Positions 44,058 through 55,421 of a DNA stretch of 64,000 nt are shown here, in pieces. The stretch's first letter is position 1. The number at the start of each line of letters is the position of its first letter. The DNA is taken from positions 4,836,001 to 4,900,000 of the forward strand of contig NZ_CP107989.1 in the NCBI RefSeq assembly GCF_041435015.1. The letters are read 5' to 3'. A program made the translations under genes and the position numbers. The DNA is from Streptomyces canus (GTDB lineage: Bacteria > Actinomycetota > Actinomycetes > Streptomycetales > Streptomycetaceae). The notes under the pieces are model-generated. The model saw only the letters and a program-made list of their open reading frames with translations, did not search any database and was not told the DNA's origin.

Positions 44058-45599
44058 ATGGCGGACATATTTGACGCATACGCGTTGGCCGACGCGTGGG
44101 ACGAGATGTTCGAGCGGCCGGGTGAGGTCAGGACCGCCTACGAGCCGGTGCTGGCCGCACTCCAGCCGATCGAACCGAGTGAACTCAGGTTCCGCGCCGA
44201 TCAGATGGCCCGGGCGTTCACCGACCGGGGCGTGACCTACGCCTTCGCGGGCGAGGAGCGGCCCTGGCCGCTGGACCTCGTGCCCAGGATCCTCGACGCC
44301 CTCGAATGGGATCTCGTGCAACGCGGGGTGAGCCAGAGAGTCAGAGCCCTGGAGGCCTATCTCGCCGACGCCTACGGACCGGCCCGTGCCTTCGAGGACG
44401 GTGTCGTGCCCTGGCGGCTGCTGCTGAACTCCCCGCACTTCCACCGCGCCGCACACGGGCTCGAGCCCACGGGCGGCGTACGCATCCATGTCGCCGGCAT
44501 CGACCTGGTCCGGGACGAACAGGGGGACTTCCGGGTCCTGGAGGACAACGTCCGGGTTCCCAGCGGCGTGTCGTACGTCATCGAGAACCGGCGCGCCATG
44601 ACCCGCGTCTTCCCGTCCCTCTTCGCCGAGCAGCATGTGCTTCCCGTCGACGGCTACGCGCAGAAGCTGCTCGCCGCGCTGCGCGCCGCCGCGCCCGACG
44701 GCGTCCAGGACCCCCGGGTCGTGGTCCTGACCCCCGGTCCCAGCAACGCCGCCTACTTCGAACACGCCCTGCTCGCCCGGCTGATGGGCGTGCAGCTGGT
44801 CGAGGGGCACGACCTGGTGTGCCGGAGCAACCGGGTGTGGATGCGCACGACCCGCGGAGAAGTGCCCGTCCACGTCGTATACCGGCGCCTGGACGACGAC
44901 TTCCTCGATCCGCTCCACTTCCGCCCCGACTCGGTGATCGGCTGCCCGGGCATCCTCGGCGCGGCCACGGCGGGCCATGTCACCCTCGCCAACGCGGTCG
45001 GCAACGGCATCGCGGACGACAAGCTGCTCTACACCTACGTCCCGGACCTGATCCGTTACTACCTCTCAGAGGAACCGATTCTTCCCAATGTGGAGTCCTT
45101 CCGGCCCGACGAACCAGGCCAGCTCGAGGCCGTCCTCGACCAGATCGACCGGCTCGTCGTGAAGCCCGTCGACGGGGCCGGCGGCCAGGGCATCGTCATC
45201 GGGCCGAAGGCCGACCGCGAAACCCTGGAGAGGACCCGCGAGGCCGTCCGCAAGGACCCCCGCGGTTTCATCGCCCAGCGCCCCGTCGCCCTGTCCACCT
45301 CCCCCACCCTCGCGGGCGAGCGCATGGCGCCCCGCCACATCGACCTGCGGCCCTTCGCCGTCAACGACGGCAACGACATCTGGGTCCTGCCCGGCGGCCT
45401 GACCCGGGTCGCCCTCCAGGAGGGCAACCTGATCGTCAACTCCAGCCAGGGCGGCGGCTCCAAGGACACCTGGGTGCTCGCCGAGGGCCCCGCGGAGCCG
45501 CCCACGCCCGCGAACGGGACCGCCCTCCTGGACATCGCCCCACGTCAGCACGGTCCCGACGGCAACCCCACCGTCGTACAGGAAGGGGCCCAGCAGTGA
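44058..45599 (+). CDS. Circularly permuted ATP-grasp protein
   Basis: A 513-residue protein of the CP-ATP-grasp type 2 family (DUF404/DUF407). FAGEERPWPLDLVPRILDALEWDLVQRGVSQRVRALEAYLADAYGP, GVRIHVAGIDLVRDEQGDFRVLEDNVRVPSGVSYVIENRRAM, LDQIDRLVVKPVDGAGGQGIVIGPKAD and the Arg/Asp/Asn-rich RHIDLRPFAVNDGNDIWVLPGGLTRVA are hallmarks. It is predicted to ligate an amino acid or peptide to an acceptor using ATP. It is the first gene of a three-gene operon and overlaps the alpha-E gene by 4 bp. Confidence 0.93.
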   Translation: MADIFDAYALADAWDEMFERPGEVRTAYEPVLAALQPIEPSELRFRADQMARAFTDRGVTYAFAGEERPWPLDLVPRILDALEWDLVQRGVSQRVRALEAYLADAYGPARAFEDGVVPWRLLLNSPHFHRAAHGLEPTGGVRIHVAGIDLVRDEQGDFRVLEDNVRVPSGVSYVIENRRAMTRVFPSLFAEQHVLPVDGYAQKLLAALRAAAPDGVQDPRVVVLTPGPSNAAYFEHALLARLMGVQLVEGHDLVCRSNRVWMRTTRGEVPVHVVYRRLDDDFLDPLHFRPDSVIGCPGILGAATAGHVTLANAVGNGIADDKLLYTYVPDLIRYYLSEEPILPNVESFRPDEPGQLEAVLDQIDRLVVKPVDGAGGQGIVIGPKADRETLERTREAVRKDPRGFIAQRPVALSTSPTLAGERMAPRHIDLRPFAVNDGNDIWVLPGGLTRVALQEGNLIVNSSQGGGSKDTWVLAEGPAEPPTPANGTALLDIAPRQHGPDGNPTVVQEGAQQ

Positions 45600-46528
45600 A
45601 CGACGTGATCCTCTCCCGGATAGCCGAGGCACTGACCTGGACCGGCCGTTACGTCGAGCGGGCGGACAACACCGGCCGCATTCTCGACGCCTACCTCCAC
45701 CGGCTGCTGGAGGACCCGTGGCGCGACGAGGACGTGGCCTGCCGGTCGCTGTACGCGATCCTCGGCGTCGACGCGGGCGGCACCCGGGTCGACATGCAGC
45801 AGGTCCTCGACCAGCTCGCCTTCGACGCCCGCTCGACCTGCTCCATCGAGGGCGCCCTCGGCGCGGCCCGGCTGAACGCCCGCAGCGCCCGTGAGGCCGT
45901 CTCCTCGGAGATGTGGGAGTGCCTGAACTCCACCTGGCACGCGCTGGCCGACCAGCGGCTCGCGGCCCGCCGTACGGGCCCCTACGCCTATCTGGAACTC
46001 GTACGGCGGCGCGCGGCGCTGTTCTTCGGGCTCGCCGACTCCACCATGAGCCGCGACGACAGCTGGCGCTTCGTCGTGCTGGGCCGCAGCCTGGAGCGGG
46101 TGGACATGACCGTACGGCTGCTGTCGGTCCGGGTCCTGGACGCGGCCCACGCGCCCGACTGGCCGACCCTGCTGAGCGCCTCGGGCGCCGACGAGGCGTA
46201 CGCGCGCGTGTACGGCGGTTTCGGCGACACCCCGCGCGTCGCCGAGTTCCTGCTCCTGGACCGCGACTTCCCGCGCTCCGCGCTGCACGCGCTGACGACG
46301 GCCGAGGAGTGTCTGACCGCGCTCGGCCGGCCCCGCCAGGACCCCGCGCGCCGCCCCATCGGCCGGATGCGCACCCGTCTCGAGTACCTCGACCTGCACG
46401 CCCTGGAGGAGCAACTCCCTTTGCTGCTCAGGGATCTGCAAACCGCCTGCATGGCCTCCGCGGAGGCGGTGGCGGAGCGGTTCTTCCCGTACCAGGGGCC
46501 CGTCGAGTGGGCCCAGGAAGGAGCGTGA
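45596..46528 (+). CDS. Alpha-E domain protein
   Basis: A 310-residue all-helical protein. ILSRIAEALTWTGRYVERADNTGRILDAYLHRLLEDP, ARLNARSAREAVSSEMWECLNSTWHAL and STMSRDDSWRFVVLGRSLERVDMTVRLLSVRV define the alpha-E family. It is a partner of CP-ATP-grasp enzymes in conserved operons, with biochemistry not established to my knowledge. The GTG overlaps the ATP-grasp stop. The stop is 2 bp before the transglutaminase ATG. Confidence 0.92.
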   Translation: MNDVILSRIAEALTWTGRYVERADNTGRILDAYLHRLLEDPWRDEDVACRSLYAILGVDAGGTRVDMQQVLDQLAFDARSTCSIEGALGAARLNARSAREAVSSEMWECLNSTWHALADQRLAARRTGPYAYLELVRRRAALFFGLADSTMSRDDSWRFVVLGRSLERVDMTVRLLSVRVLDAAHAPDWPTLLSASGADEAYARVYGGFGDTPRVAEFLLLDRDFPRSALHALTTAEECLTALGRPRQDPARRPIGRMRTRLEYLDLHALEEQLPLLLRDLQTACMASAEAVAERFFPYQGPVEWAQEGA

Positions 46529-46530
46529 GC

Positions 46531-47388
46531 ATGACCGCCACCCCCGCGTCCCGCCGCCTCCGGATCAAGCACACCACGAAGGTCTCGTACGCCCAGCCCG
46601 TGGCCTCGTCCCACAACGAGGTCCGCATGACCCCGCTGACCCTGCCCGCCCAGACCACCCTGGACGCCCGGGTCACCGTCAACCCGACCACGCCCACCTG
46701 GTCGTACTGGGACTACTGGGGCACCCAGGTCACCGGCTTCGACCTGATGGACCCGCACGGCCATCTCACCATCACGGCCTCCAGCCTGGTCGAGACGTCC
46801 CGGCCGGAGCCGCTGCCGGCCCCGCCCACCTGGGACGAGGTGGCCGAACGCATCGCGGGGTCCCGCCTGTTGGAGTTCGCGAGCCCCACGGGCCGTACGA
46901 CGGTCCCGCCCAAGCTGATCAAGAAGGCCCGGAAGGCGGCGGCCGGCCTCGACCCGCACGAGACGGCGGTCGCGGTGTCGGCGCTGGTCGCCGACCGGGT
47001 GTCGTACCTCCCCGGCGCGACCAGCGTGAACACCTCCCCCGCGGAGGCCTGGGAGCAGGGCGCCGGCGTCTGCCAGGACATCACCCATCTCACCGTCGCC
47101 CTGCTGCGGGGCGCCGGCCTCCCGGCCCGCTATGTCTCCGGCTACCTCCACCCGGAACGCGACGCCGAACTCCACCGGCCGGTCGCCGGGGAGAGCCACG
47201 CCTGGATCGAGTACTGGGCGGGCGACTGGTGCGGCTACGACCCCACCAACCGCGTCCGCGCCGACGAGTCCCACGTGGTGGTGGCACGGGGGCGCGACTA
47301 CGACGACGTGACGCCCCACAAGGGCATCTACCGGGGCGTGCCCGGCGGATCGCCGGAGGTCACGGTGGAGTTCACGCGGGTGGCGTGA
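46531..47388 (+). CDS. Transglutaminase-like cysteine peptidase family protein
   Basis: A 285-residue protein. An N-terminal beta domain (LRIKHTTKVSYAQPVASSHNEVRMTPL) precedes the transglutaminase core with catalytic Cys in AWEQGAGVCQDITHLTVALLRGAGLPARYVSGYL, His in ESHAWIEYW and Asp in GYDPTNR, giving a complete Cys-His-Asp triad. There is no signal peptide. It forms an operon with the ATP-grasp and alpha-E genes, a set proposed to make or cut an unusual peptide or peptide tag. The ATG at 46531 follows AGGAAGGAG. Confidence 0.93.
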   Translation: MTATPASRRLRIKHTTKVSYAQPVASSHNEVRMTPLTLPAQTTLDARVTVNPTTPTWSYWDYWGTQVTGFDLMDPHGHLTITASSLVETSRPEPLPAPPTWDEVAERIAGSRLLEFASPTGRTTVPPKLIKKARKAAAGLDPHETAVAVSALVADRVSYLPGATSVNTSPAEAWEQGAGVCQDITHLTVALLRGAGLPARYVSGYLHPERDAELHRPVAGESHAWIEYWAGDWCGYDPTNRVRADESHVVVARGRDYDDVTPHKGIYRGVPGGSPEVTVEFTRVA

Positions 47389-47399
47389 GCGGGCGGGCG

Positions 47400-47422
47400 G
47401 GCGGAGGGGGGTTCCCTCCGCC
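47400..47422. terminator. Bidirectional terminator
   Basis: GGCGGAGGG-gggtt-CCCTCCGCC is a perfect 9-bp stem between the convergent transglutaminase and solute-binding protein genes. Confidence 0.8.
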
Positions 47423-47431
47423 CCGGCACGG

Positions 47432-48535
47432 CTACTTCAGGCCCGCCGCCGCGCAGTCGCTCTTGAACTGCGCGGTGCAGATGTCCTTGATCGTGTAGAT
47501 GCCGTCCTTGACGACCGTGCTCTTGATGTTGTCCTTCGTCAGGGCGACGACCTGGACGAGCTGGGCCGGGATGTTCTTGTTCGTGGGGCTGTCGACGCTG
47601 TCCGTGGCGAGGGCGTCGAACTGGATGCCCTTGCCCTGGACCTTCATGACGGCCATCTCTGCGGCGGCCTCGGCCTCACCCGGGTACGGCTTGTAGACGC
47701 TCATGTACTGCTCGCCCGAGACGATCCGCTGCACCGCGGCCAGCTCCGCGTCCTGGCCGGTGATCGGCGGGATCTTCGTCATGCCCGCGTCCTCCATCGC
47801 CTGGATGGCGGCGCCGGCCATGGCGTCGTTGGCGGAGTAGACGGCCTTGATGTTGCCCTTGCCGATCGCGCTGATCGCCTCGGCCATGTTCTTCTGGGCG
47901 GTTTCCGGCTTCCAGCCGTCGACGTCGTAGGTCTCGGCGATCGTCACCTTGCCGTTGAGCTCGGACATCGCGCCCGCCTTGAACTGTCCGGCGTTCGGGT
48001 CGGAGGGCGAGCCGTTGATCATGACGATCTTGTCGGACGTGTCGATGCCCGAGCCGAGCGCCTCGATGAGGGAGCGGCCCTGCACCTCGCCGACGAGTTC
48101 GTTGTCGAAGGAGACGTACGCGTCGATCGGGCCCTCGGCGAGACGGTCGTAGGCGATGACCGGAATGCCCGCGTCCTTGGCCTTCGTCACCATGCCCGCG
48201 ATGGCGTGCGAGTCCACGGCGTCCAGCAGGATGACGTCGACCTTCTCGTCGATCATCTGCTGCATCTGGGTGGCCTGCTTCTTGGCGTCCGCCTCGCCGT
48301 TGGCGTAGAGGGTCTTGCCCTTTTTGTCCGTGAGTTCGGCGACCTTCCGCTGGATGATCGGGTAGTCGAACTCCTCGTAGCGGGTGTTCGTCTTCTCCGG
48401 CATCAGCACACCCACGGTGATGTCGTCACCCTTGGTCGGGCTCGCCTCGCTCCCGCTCGCGGCGCCGAGCGCCCCGCAGGCGGCCAGCGAGAGGGTCATC
48501 GTGGACGCGGCCACGGCTATGGCGATACGACGCAT
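47432..48535 (-). CDS. Sugar ABC-transporter substrate-binding lipoprotein
   Basis: A 367-residue protein. The signal peptide MRRIAIAVAASTMTLSLAACG has a lipobox (LAAC). The mature part is a periplasmic-binding-protein type I fold like XylF (ITVGVLMPEKTNTRYEEFDYPIIQRKVAEL, DAVDSHAIAGMVTKAKDAGIPVIAYDRL, AVYSANDAMAGAAIQAMEDAGM). It should bind a sugar outside the membrane. No ATPase or permease gene is adjacent, so its transporter is elsewhere. The 240 bp upstream is a divergent promoter region without a gene. Confidence 0.92.
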   Translation of the reverse strand: MRRIAIAVAASTMTLSLAACGALGAASGSEASPTKGDDITVGVLMPEKTNTRYEEFDYPIIQRKVAELTDKKGKTLYANGEADAKKQATQMQQMIDEKVDVILLDAVDSHAIAGMVTKAKDAGIPVIAYDRLAEGPIDAYVSFDNELVGEVQGRSLIEALGSGIDTSDKIVMINGSPSDPNAGQFKAGAMSELNGKVTIAETYDVDGWKPETAQKNMAEAISAIGKGNIKAVYSANDAMAGAAIQAMEDAGMTKIPPITGQDAELAAVQRIVSGEQYMSVYKPYPGEAEAAAEMAVMKVQGKGIQFDALATDSVDSPTNKNIPAQLVQVVALTKDNIKSTVVKDGIYTIKDICTAQFKSDCAAAGLK

Positions 48536-48775
48536 GGGGTTGCTCACTTCTGGTGCTTTCCGGACGCGGGCGCGGCATTGCGGCCCATGTGACTGAAAAG
48601 CCAACGCGGGGCCGCCCATCGACGTCAAGCGGAATCACTTAACGAGTGCGCAACGCCACTCTCCGCCAATGGTGTGAAGACTTGGCGCGAACACTAGTAC
48701 AACCAACTTCACACCTGGCGAGTCGTGATCACAGCAGCCGCACAACTGCTGTTCCCCGTTCGACCAGAGGACCGA

Positions 48776-51160
48776 ATGAAGTCAGCCAGACGGACGACCG
48801 CCTCCGCCGTCGTCCTCGCCACCGCCGGCACCCTCGTCACCCTGACGGCGGCCCCCGCCTCGGCGGCCGTGGCGTGCGCGTCGCCCGTGTTCAAGCGGCA
48901 GTTCTACGCGAACACGAGCCTGTCCGGCACCCCGAAGAAGACGGACTGCGACAGCGCGATCGACCAGAGCTGGAGCGGCGCCCCCGTCTCCGGCCTGCCG
49001 AAGGACAACTTCGGCGTCCGCTGGACCCTGACCCGCGACTTCGGCTCCGGCGGGCCCTTCGCGCTCGGCGCCACCGGCCTGGACGGCATCCGCGTGTACG
49101 TCGATGGCGTCCGCAGGATCGACCTCTGGAAGAACGTCTCCACCACGGTCAACAAGACCGCCGACGTGACGATCCCGTCCGGCACGCACACCCTGCGGAT
49201 CGACTACGCCAACTGGACCGGCGCCGCCAAGGTCAAGGTCACCTACGCGCCCCGCACCTCCGCCGACGTCGACAAGGTCAAGCCGCTGGTCCCCACGGGC
49301 ACGTCCGCCTCGTACGACAAGGCCACCGTCAAGGCCAAGGTCACCTGGGCGAAGAACAAGGAGATGGACCTCGCCGGCTACCGGCTCTACCGGCGCCTGA
49401 AGGGCACCCCCTTCGGCACCAAGCCGCTCACCACGACGACCGGCACCTCGTACACGGACACCCCGCCGCCCACCGGCGCCACGTATTACTACGAGGTCCG
49501 CGCCTACGACAAGGCCGGCAACGCCTCGGGCGGCACCGCCGACCAGCCCGTCACCACCGTGGACACGACTCCGCCCGCGGCGCCGTTCCTGGAGATGGAC
49601 GCGTGCCCCGACGACCAGCCCTACGCGGCTCCCGAACTCGTCACCACTGCGGAGAACCGGGCCGACATCGCCTGGTACGAGCTCCAGCGGCTCGACCCGG
49701 CCACGACCACCTGGTCCACCGTGTACTCGGGCGCCAAGGGGGCGACCTGCGACACGGGGCAGCCCGCCGACGGCAGCAAGGTCACCTATCGGGGCCGGGC
49801 CCGGGACGCCGCCGGGAACTGGTCCGTGTACTCGGCGGCGACCCCGTTCACCACCTTCGACATGACCCCGCCGGCGACCGCCGCGGACTTCCGGGTCGAG
49901 TACCGGTCGGGCGTGCCGCACGTGGTGTGGTCGGCCGTCGACGGGGCCGCGAGGTACGAGGTACTCCAGTACGACCCGACGACCGGCGGCTGGCTCGACG
50001 CGCTGCCCGGTGCGGCCGGCACCACCACGGAGACCGACGTCGTACCGCGCCGGCTCCTCGCCGTCGCCGACTCCTACCGGTACGCGGTACGCGCCCAGGA
50101 CACGAAGGGCAACGCCTCCTCGCCGACGGAGGTCACCCTCGCGATGGCCGACCGCCCGGAGGCGATCGCGCCGTACGAGACCACCGCGACCCGCTCCGGC
50201 GCGGGCGTGTACGTCTCCTGGGCCAGTGCCGACCCGTGGACCCATGACAGCGCCCCGCTGCTCACGTACCGAATCGAGCGGACCGACCCCGCGACCGGTG
50301 AGACCGTCGTCGTGGACAAGTGCGGGCCGGACGGCGCGGATCCGTCGGTGGACTGGTGGTGGGCGGGCGACGACGCTCCCTCCTACGCCGGGCGCCAGGT
50401 CCTGCGCGGCACCTGCCAGGACGTCTCCGGAGCCTCCGAGACGACGTACGAGTACCGGGTCGTCACCGTCGACCCGTACGGACACACCTCACAGCCCGGT
50501 CCGGCGGCCACCGAGACCACCCCGGACACCAAGCGTCCGGACCCGGTGCAGAACCTGACCGCCGAGCAGGTCCCGCTCGGTGTACGCCTGACCTGGACCC
50601 CGCCCGCCGACGACGACGTCTTCACGTACTACGTGTGGCAGGGCGTCACCGACCCGGAGTCCGGCGAGACGGTCTGGAAGCGGAACTGCTGGAGGGGGGA
50701 GTCCCTTGCCGAGACCGAGATCCTCTGCCCGACCGTCGCGGACGGCGCGACCCACGTCTACCGGGTGGCCGCCGTCGACGCCCTCTGGGACGAGGGGCCG
50801 GACTTCTTCCACACGGCCGACGTCTCCGTGACCCTGCCCGACACCCGGCCGCCCGGCTGGACCGGCACCGAGATCGTCGAGGACAGCTACCCGGACCTGT
50901 ACCTCGGCTGCTCCGAGAGCTCCGGCCTCGGGGACTGCGCCCGGTTCACGGGCTACCGCGTGGAGCGCTGGGACCCGGCGACGAGCGCCTACGTCACGCT
51001 GACCGAGGGGGCGACGGGCGACGCCCACTCCTTCATGGACAAGACCGTCCACGAGGACCTGCTGGCCCTGTACTACTACCGCGTCGTCCTCCTGGACTCC
51101 GCGGGCGCCGAGACCGTGGCCCGGTCGGCGGCGTACGGCATGTGGGAGTACTGGTACTGA
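48776..51160 (+). CDS. Large secreted fibronectin type III repeat protein
   Basis: A 794-residue protein with a signal peptide (MKSARRTTASAVVLATAGTLVTLTAAPASA, 1-31). A PA14-like domain follows (FYANTSLSGTPKKTDCDSAIDQSW, VRWTLTRDF, FALGATGLDGIRVYVDG). The rest is about six fibronectin-III-like modules (AGYRLYRRL, YYYEVRAYDKAGNAS, VRLTWTPPADDDVFTYYVW, FTGYRVERWDP). No catalytic domain or wall anchor was seen. It probably binds carbohydrate or surface polymers outside the cell. The ATG follows AGAGG. A strong terminator comes after it. Confidence 0.88.
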   Translation: MKSARRTTASAVVLATAGTLVTLTAAPASAAVACASPVFKRQFYANTSLSGTPKKTDCDSAIDQSWSGAPVSGLPKDNFGVRWTLTRDFGSGGPFALGATGLDGIRVYVDGVRRIDLWKNVSTTVNKTADVTIPSGTHTLRIDYANWTGAAKVKVTYAPRTSADVDKVKPLVPTGTSASYDKATVKAKVTWAKNKEMDLAGYRLYRRLKGTPFGTKPLTTTTGTSYTDTPPPTGATYYYEVRAYDKAGNASGGTADQPVTTVDTTPPAAPFLEMDACPDDQPYAAPELVTTAENRADIAWYELQRLDPATTTWSTVYSGAKGATCDTGQPADGSKVTYRGRARDAAGNWSVYSAATPFTTFDMTPPATAADFRVEYRSGVPHVVWSAVDGAARYEVLQYDPTTGGWLDALPGAAGTTTETDVVPRRLLAVADSYRYAVRAQDTKGNASSPTEVTLAMADRPEAIAPYETTATRSGAGVYVSWASADPWTHDSAPLLTYRIERTDPATGETVVVDKCGPDGADPSVDWWWAGDDAPSYAGRQVLRGTCQDVSGASETTYEYRVVTVDPYGHTSQPGPAATETTPDTKRPDPVQNLTAEQVPLGVRLTWTPPADDDVFTYYVWQGVTDPESGETVWKRNCWRGESLAETEILCPTVADGATHVYRVAAVDALWDEGPDFFHTADVSVTLPDTRPPGWTGTEIVEDSYPDLYLGCSESSGLGDCARFTGYRVERWDPATSAYVTLTEGATGDAHSFMDKTVHEDLLALYYYRVVLLDSAGAETVARSAAYGMWEYWY

Positions 51161-51184
51161 GCCCACGGTCGCGAACCCGCGCAT

Positions 51185-51220
51185 GAGAAGGGGCCCGGAG
51201 AGATCTCCGGGCCCCTTCTC
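51185..51220. terminator. Bidirectional terminator
   Basis: GAGAAGGGGCCCGGAG and CTCCGGGCCCCTTCTC form a perfect 16-bp stem with a 4-nt loop. It separates the fibronectin-III gene from the end of the dnaK operon. Confidence 0.92.
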
Positions 51221-51231
51221 CGTGGCTGTGC

Positions 51232-51678
51232 CTAGTCCTTGGCCCGCTTGGGCCGCCACACCACCAGCGCGCTGGTCTGCTGGACCTCCTGGTAGGGCAC
51301 CAGGTCACGGCGGTACGACGCGTGCACCGCCGCCTCGCGCTGCTGCATGGCCACCGCGGCCCCCTCGACGGCGGCCTGGAGTTCGGCCACCCTCGACTGG
51401 AGCGCGGCGACCTGGTTCTCCAGTTCGATGATGCGCTTGATACCGGCGAGGTTGATGCCCTCGTCCTGCGACAACTGCTGGACGGTGCGCAGCAGTTCGA
51501 TGTCGCGGGCCGAGTAGCGCCGGCCCCGGCCCGGGGTGCGGTCCGGGGACACCAGGCCCAGACGGTCGTACTGGCGCAGTGTCTGCGGGTGCAGGCCGGA
51601 GAGCTGGGCCGCCACCGAGATGACGTAGACCGGGGTCTCCTCGGTCAGTTCATACGGGTTGCGTCGACGGCCGTCCAT
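51232..51678 (-). CDS. hspR: Heat-shock repressor HspR
   Basis: A 148-residue MerR-family repressor. YVISVAAQLSGLHPQTLRQYDRLGLVSPDRTPGRGRRYSARDIELLRTVQQLSQDEGINLAGIKRIIELENQV is canonical. It represses its own dnaK operon and clpB by binding HAIR sites and is known to need DnaK as corepressor. It is the last gene of the operon. The ATG at 51678 lies 9 bp past a GGGAGC; a TTG at 51687 overlaps the dnaJ stop and is the alternative. Confidence 0.96.
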   Translation of the reverse strand: MDGRRRNPYELTEETPVYVISVAAQLSGLHPQTLRQYDRLGLVSPDRTPGRGRRYSARDIELLRTVQQLSQDEGINLAGIKRIIELENQVAALQSRVAELQAAVEGAAVAMQQREAAVHASYRRDLVPYQEVQQTSALVVWRPKRAKD

Positions 51679-51683
51679 CTCGA

Positions 51684-52865
51684 TCAAGCTCCCTTCGCGG
51701 CCTGGAACAGCTCCGCCCGTGGATCCTCACCCACGGTCGCCTCGCGATACGCCTCGAGCGCGTCACGAGCCTTCCCCGACAGCTCGGTCGGGACACTCAC
51801 CTCGACGGTGACCAGCAGATCGCCCCGGGTGCCGTCCTTGCGGACCGCGCCCTTGCCCCGCGCCCGCATGGTGCGGCCGTTGGGCGTGCCCGGGGGCAGT
51901 TTCAGCGTGACGGCGGGGCCGCCCAGCGTCGGCACCCTGACCTCGCCGCCGAGCGCCGCCTCCGAGAAGGTCACCGGGACCGTCACCGTGAGGTTGTCGC
52001 CCTTGCGGCCGAAAACGGGGTGCGTGTCGACGTGCACGGTGACGTACAAGTCGCCCGCGGGGCCGCCGCGTTCACCGGGCGCCCCCTTTCCGCGCAGCCG
52101 GATCCGCTGGCTGTCCGACACCCCGGCCGGGATGCGGACCTGCATGGTGCGGGAGGACTTCGCCCGCCCGGAGCCCTTGCAGATCTCGCAGGGGTTCTCC
52201 GCGATCAGGCCGCGGCCCTTGCAGTCCGGGCAGGGGTCCGTGAGGGAGAACCCTCCGCCGGAGCCCCTCGCCACCTGGCCGGTGCCCACGCACGTCGGAC
52301 ACACGCGCGGGTTGCCGTTGGCGTCGCCGGTGCCCGAGCAGGCCTTGCAGGGGGCCTGCGAGGACATCCTGAGCGGGACCGTCGCGCCCTCGATCGCCTC
52401 GGTGAAGCTGAGGGTGACCTCGGTGTCGATGTCCTGGCCGCGCCTGGGCTGGACGCGCGTAGTTCCGGAGCTGCCCCGGTTGAACAGGCCCCCGAAGACG
52501 TCTCCGAGTCCGCCGCCGAAGCCGCCGGCTCCCTGGCCCCCGCCCTGGGCGCCGCCTCCGAAGAGGTCGCCCAGGTCGAAGTTGAAGGAGCCGCCCGCGC
52601 CGCCCGGCCCCGGGCGGAAGCCGCCGTTGCCGAACAGGGCGCGGGCCTCGTCGTACTCCTTGCGCTTCTTGGGGTCACCGAGGATGTCGTTCGCCTCGGA
52701 GATCTCCTTGAAGCGCTCCTCGGCCTTGGTGTTGCCCTTGTTGGCGTCCGGGTGGAACTCGCGGGCGAGCTTCCGGTACGCCTTCTTGATCTCGGCCTCG
52801 GTGGCGTCCTTGGGGACGCCGAGGACCTTGTAGTAGTCCTTCTCGATGAAGTCCTTGGTGCTCAT
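51684..52865 (-). CDS. dnaJ: Co-chaperone DnaJ (Hsp40)
   Basis: A 393-residue type I J-protein. The J domain contains HPD (KLAREFHPDANKG). A Gly/Phe-rich region follows (about 78-135), then four zinc-finger repeats CKACSGTG, CPTCVGTG, CPDCKGRG and CEICKGSG, then the C-terminal substrate-binding region. It stimulates DnaK ATPase and delivers clients. It lies 45 bp after grpE and next to hspR. Confidence 0.98.
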   Translation of the reverse strand: MSTKDFIEKDYYKVLGVPKDATEAEIKKAYRKLAREFHPDANKGNTKAEERFKEISEANDILGDPKKRKEYDEARALFGNGGFRPGPGGAGGSFNFDLGDLFGGGAQGGGQGAGGFGGGLGDVFGGLFNRGSSGTTRVQPRRGQDIDTEVTLSFTEAIEGATVPLRMSSQAPCKACSGTGDANGNPRVCPTCVGTGQVARGSGGGFSLTDPCPDCKGRGLIAENPCEICKGSGRAKSSRTMQVRIPAGVSDSQRIRLRGKGAPGERGGPAGDLYVTVHVDTHPVFGRKGDNLTVTVPVTFSEAALGGEVRVPTLGGPAVTLKLPPGTPNGRTMRARGKGAVRKDGTRGDLLVTVEVSVPTELSGKARDALEAYREATVGEDPRAELFQAAKGA

Positions 52866-52910
52866 CCTCGACGCGCCCCCTTTCCGGTGTCCCGATGGTT
52901 CTCTTCGACC

Positions 52911-53554
52911 TCAGCCCTCCTCAGGGCCGTTGTCCTTGTCGTCGCCGGCCTCGGAGCCGTCCTCGGCCTTGACCGTCTGCGCGCCCGGCTGCGGTTCGGC
53001 CACGGCCACCCGCGCGGGGCGGATGGTGCGCTCGCCGAAGCGATACCCAGGCTGCAGAATCGCCACGCACGTCGTCTCCGTGACGTCGGGCGCATACGAG
53101 TGCATCAGGGCCTCGTGGATCGTCGGGTCGAAGGGCTCGCCCTCCTTGCCGAACTGCTGCAGGCCCATCTTCGCCGCGACGGTCTCCAGGGACTCCGCGA
53201 CGGACTTGAACCCGCCGAGAAGTTCACCGTGTTCCCGCGCGCGGCCGATGTCGTCGAGCACGGGAAGAAGCTCGGTCAGGAGGTTCGCGATGGCGATCTC
53301 CTTGACCGTGATCCGGTCCCGCTCCACACGGCGGCGGTAGTTCTGGAACTCGGCCTGGAGCCGCTGAAGGTCCGCGGTGCGCTCTTCGAGCGCCTTGCGC
53401 ACCTGGTCCAACTGGGCCGTCAGGCCGGCGATCTGGGCACTTGCGTCCCCGGCCGGGGCCGCCCCTTCCTGGGGGGCGGCCTTCGGCTCGGCGTCGTCGG
53501 GGGTGGCGCCGGAGGGGACGTCGGGCTTCTCGTCGAAGCCCGGGGTCTCCTCCG

Positions 53555-53558
<4 letters not shown>
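52911..53558 (-). CDS. grpE: Nucleotide exchange factor GrpE
   Basis: A 215-residue protein. An Ala/Pro/Glu-rich N terminus is followed by the long coiled coil ([36 protein letters not shown]) and the C-terminal beta domain with FDPTIHEAL and [20 protein letters not shown]. It releases ADP from DnaK. The GTG overlaps the dnaK stop by 4 bp, so the two are coupled. Confidence 0.97.
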
Positions 53559-55402
<1,844 letters not shown>

Positions 55403-55421
55403 GGTTGATTCCTCCAGCTGA

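Noticed and set aside
48646..50247. Long plus-strand frame over the fibronectin-III gene
   Set aside because: Its Arg/Gly/Pro-rich composition and lack of any motif mark it as a frame shadow; the FN3 frame has a signal peptide and domains.
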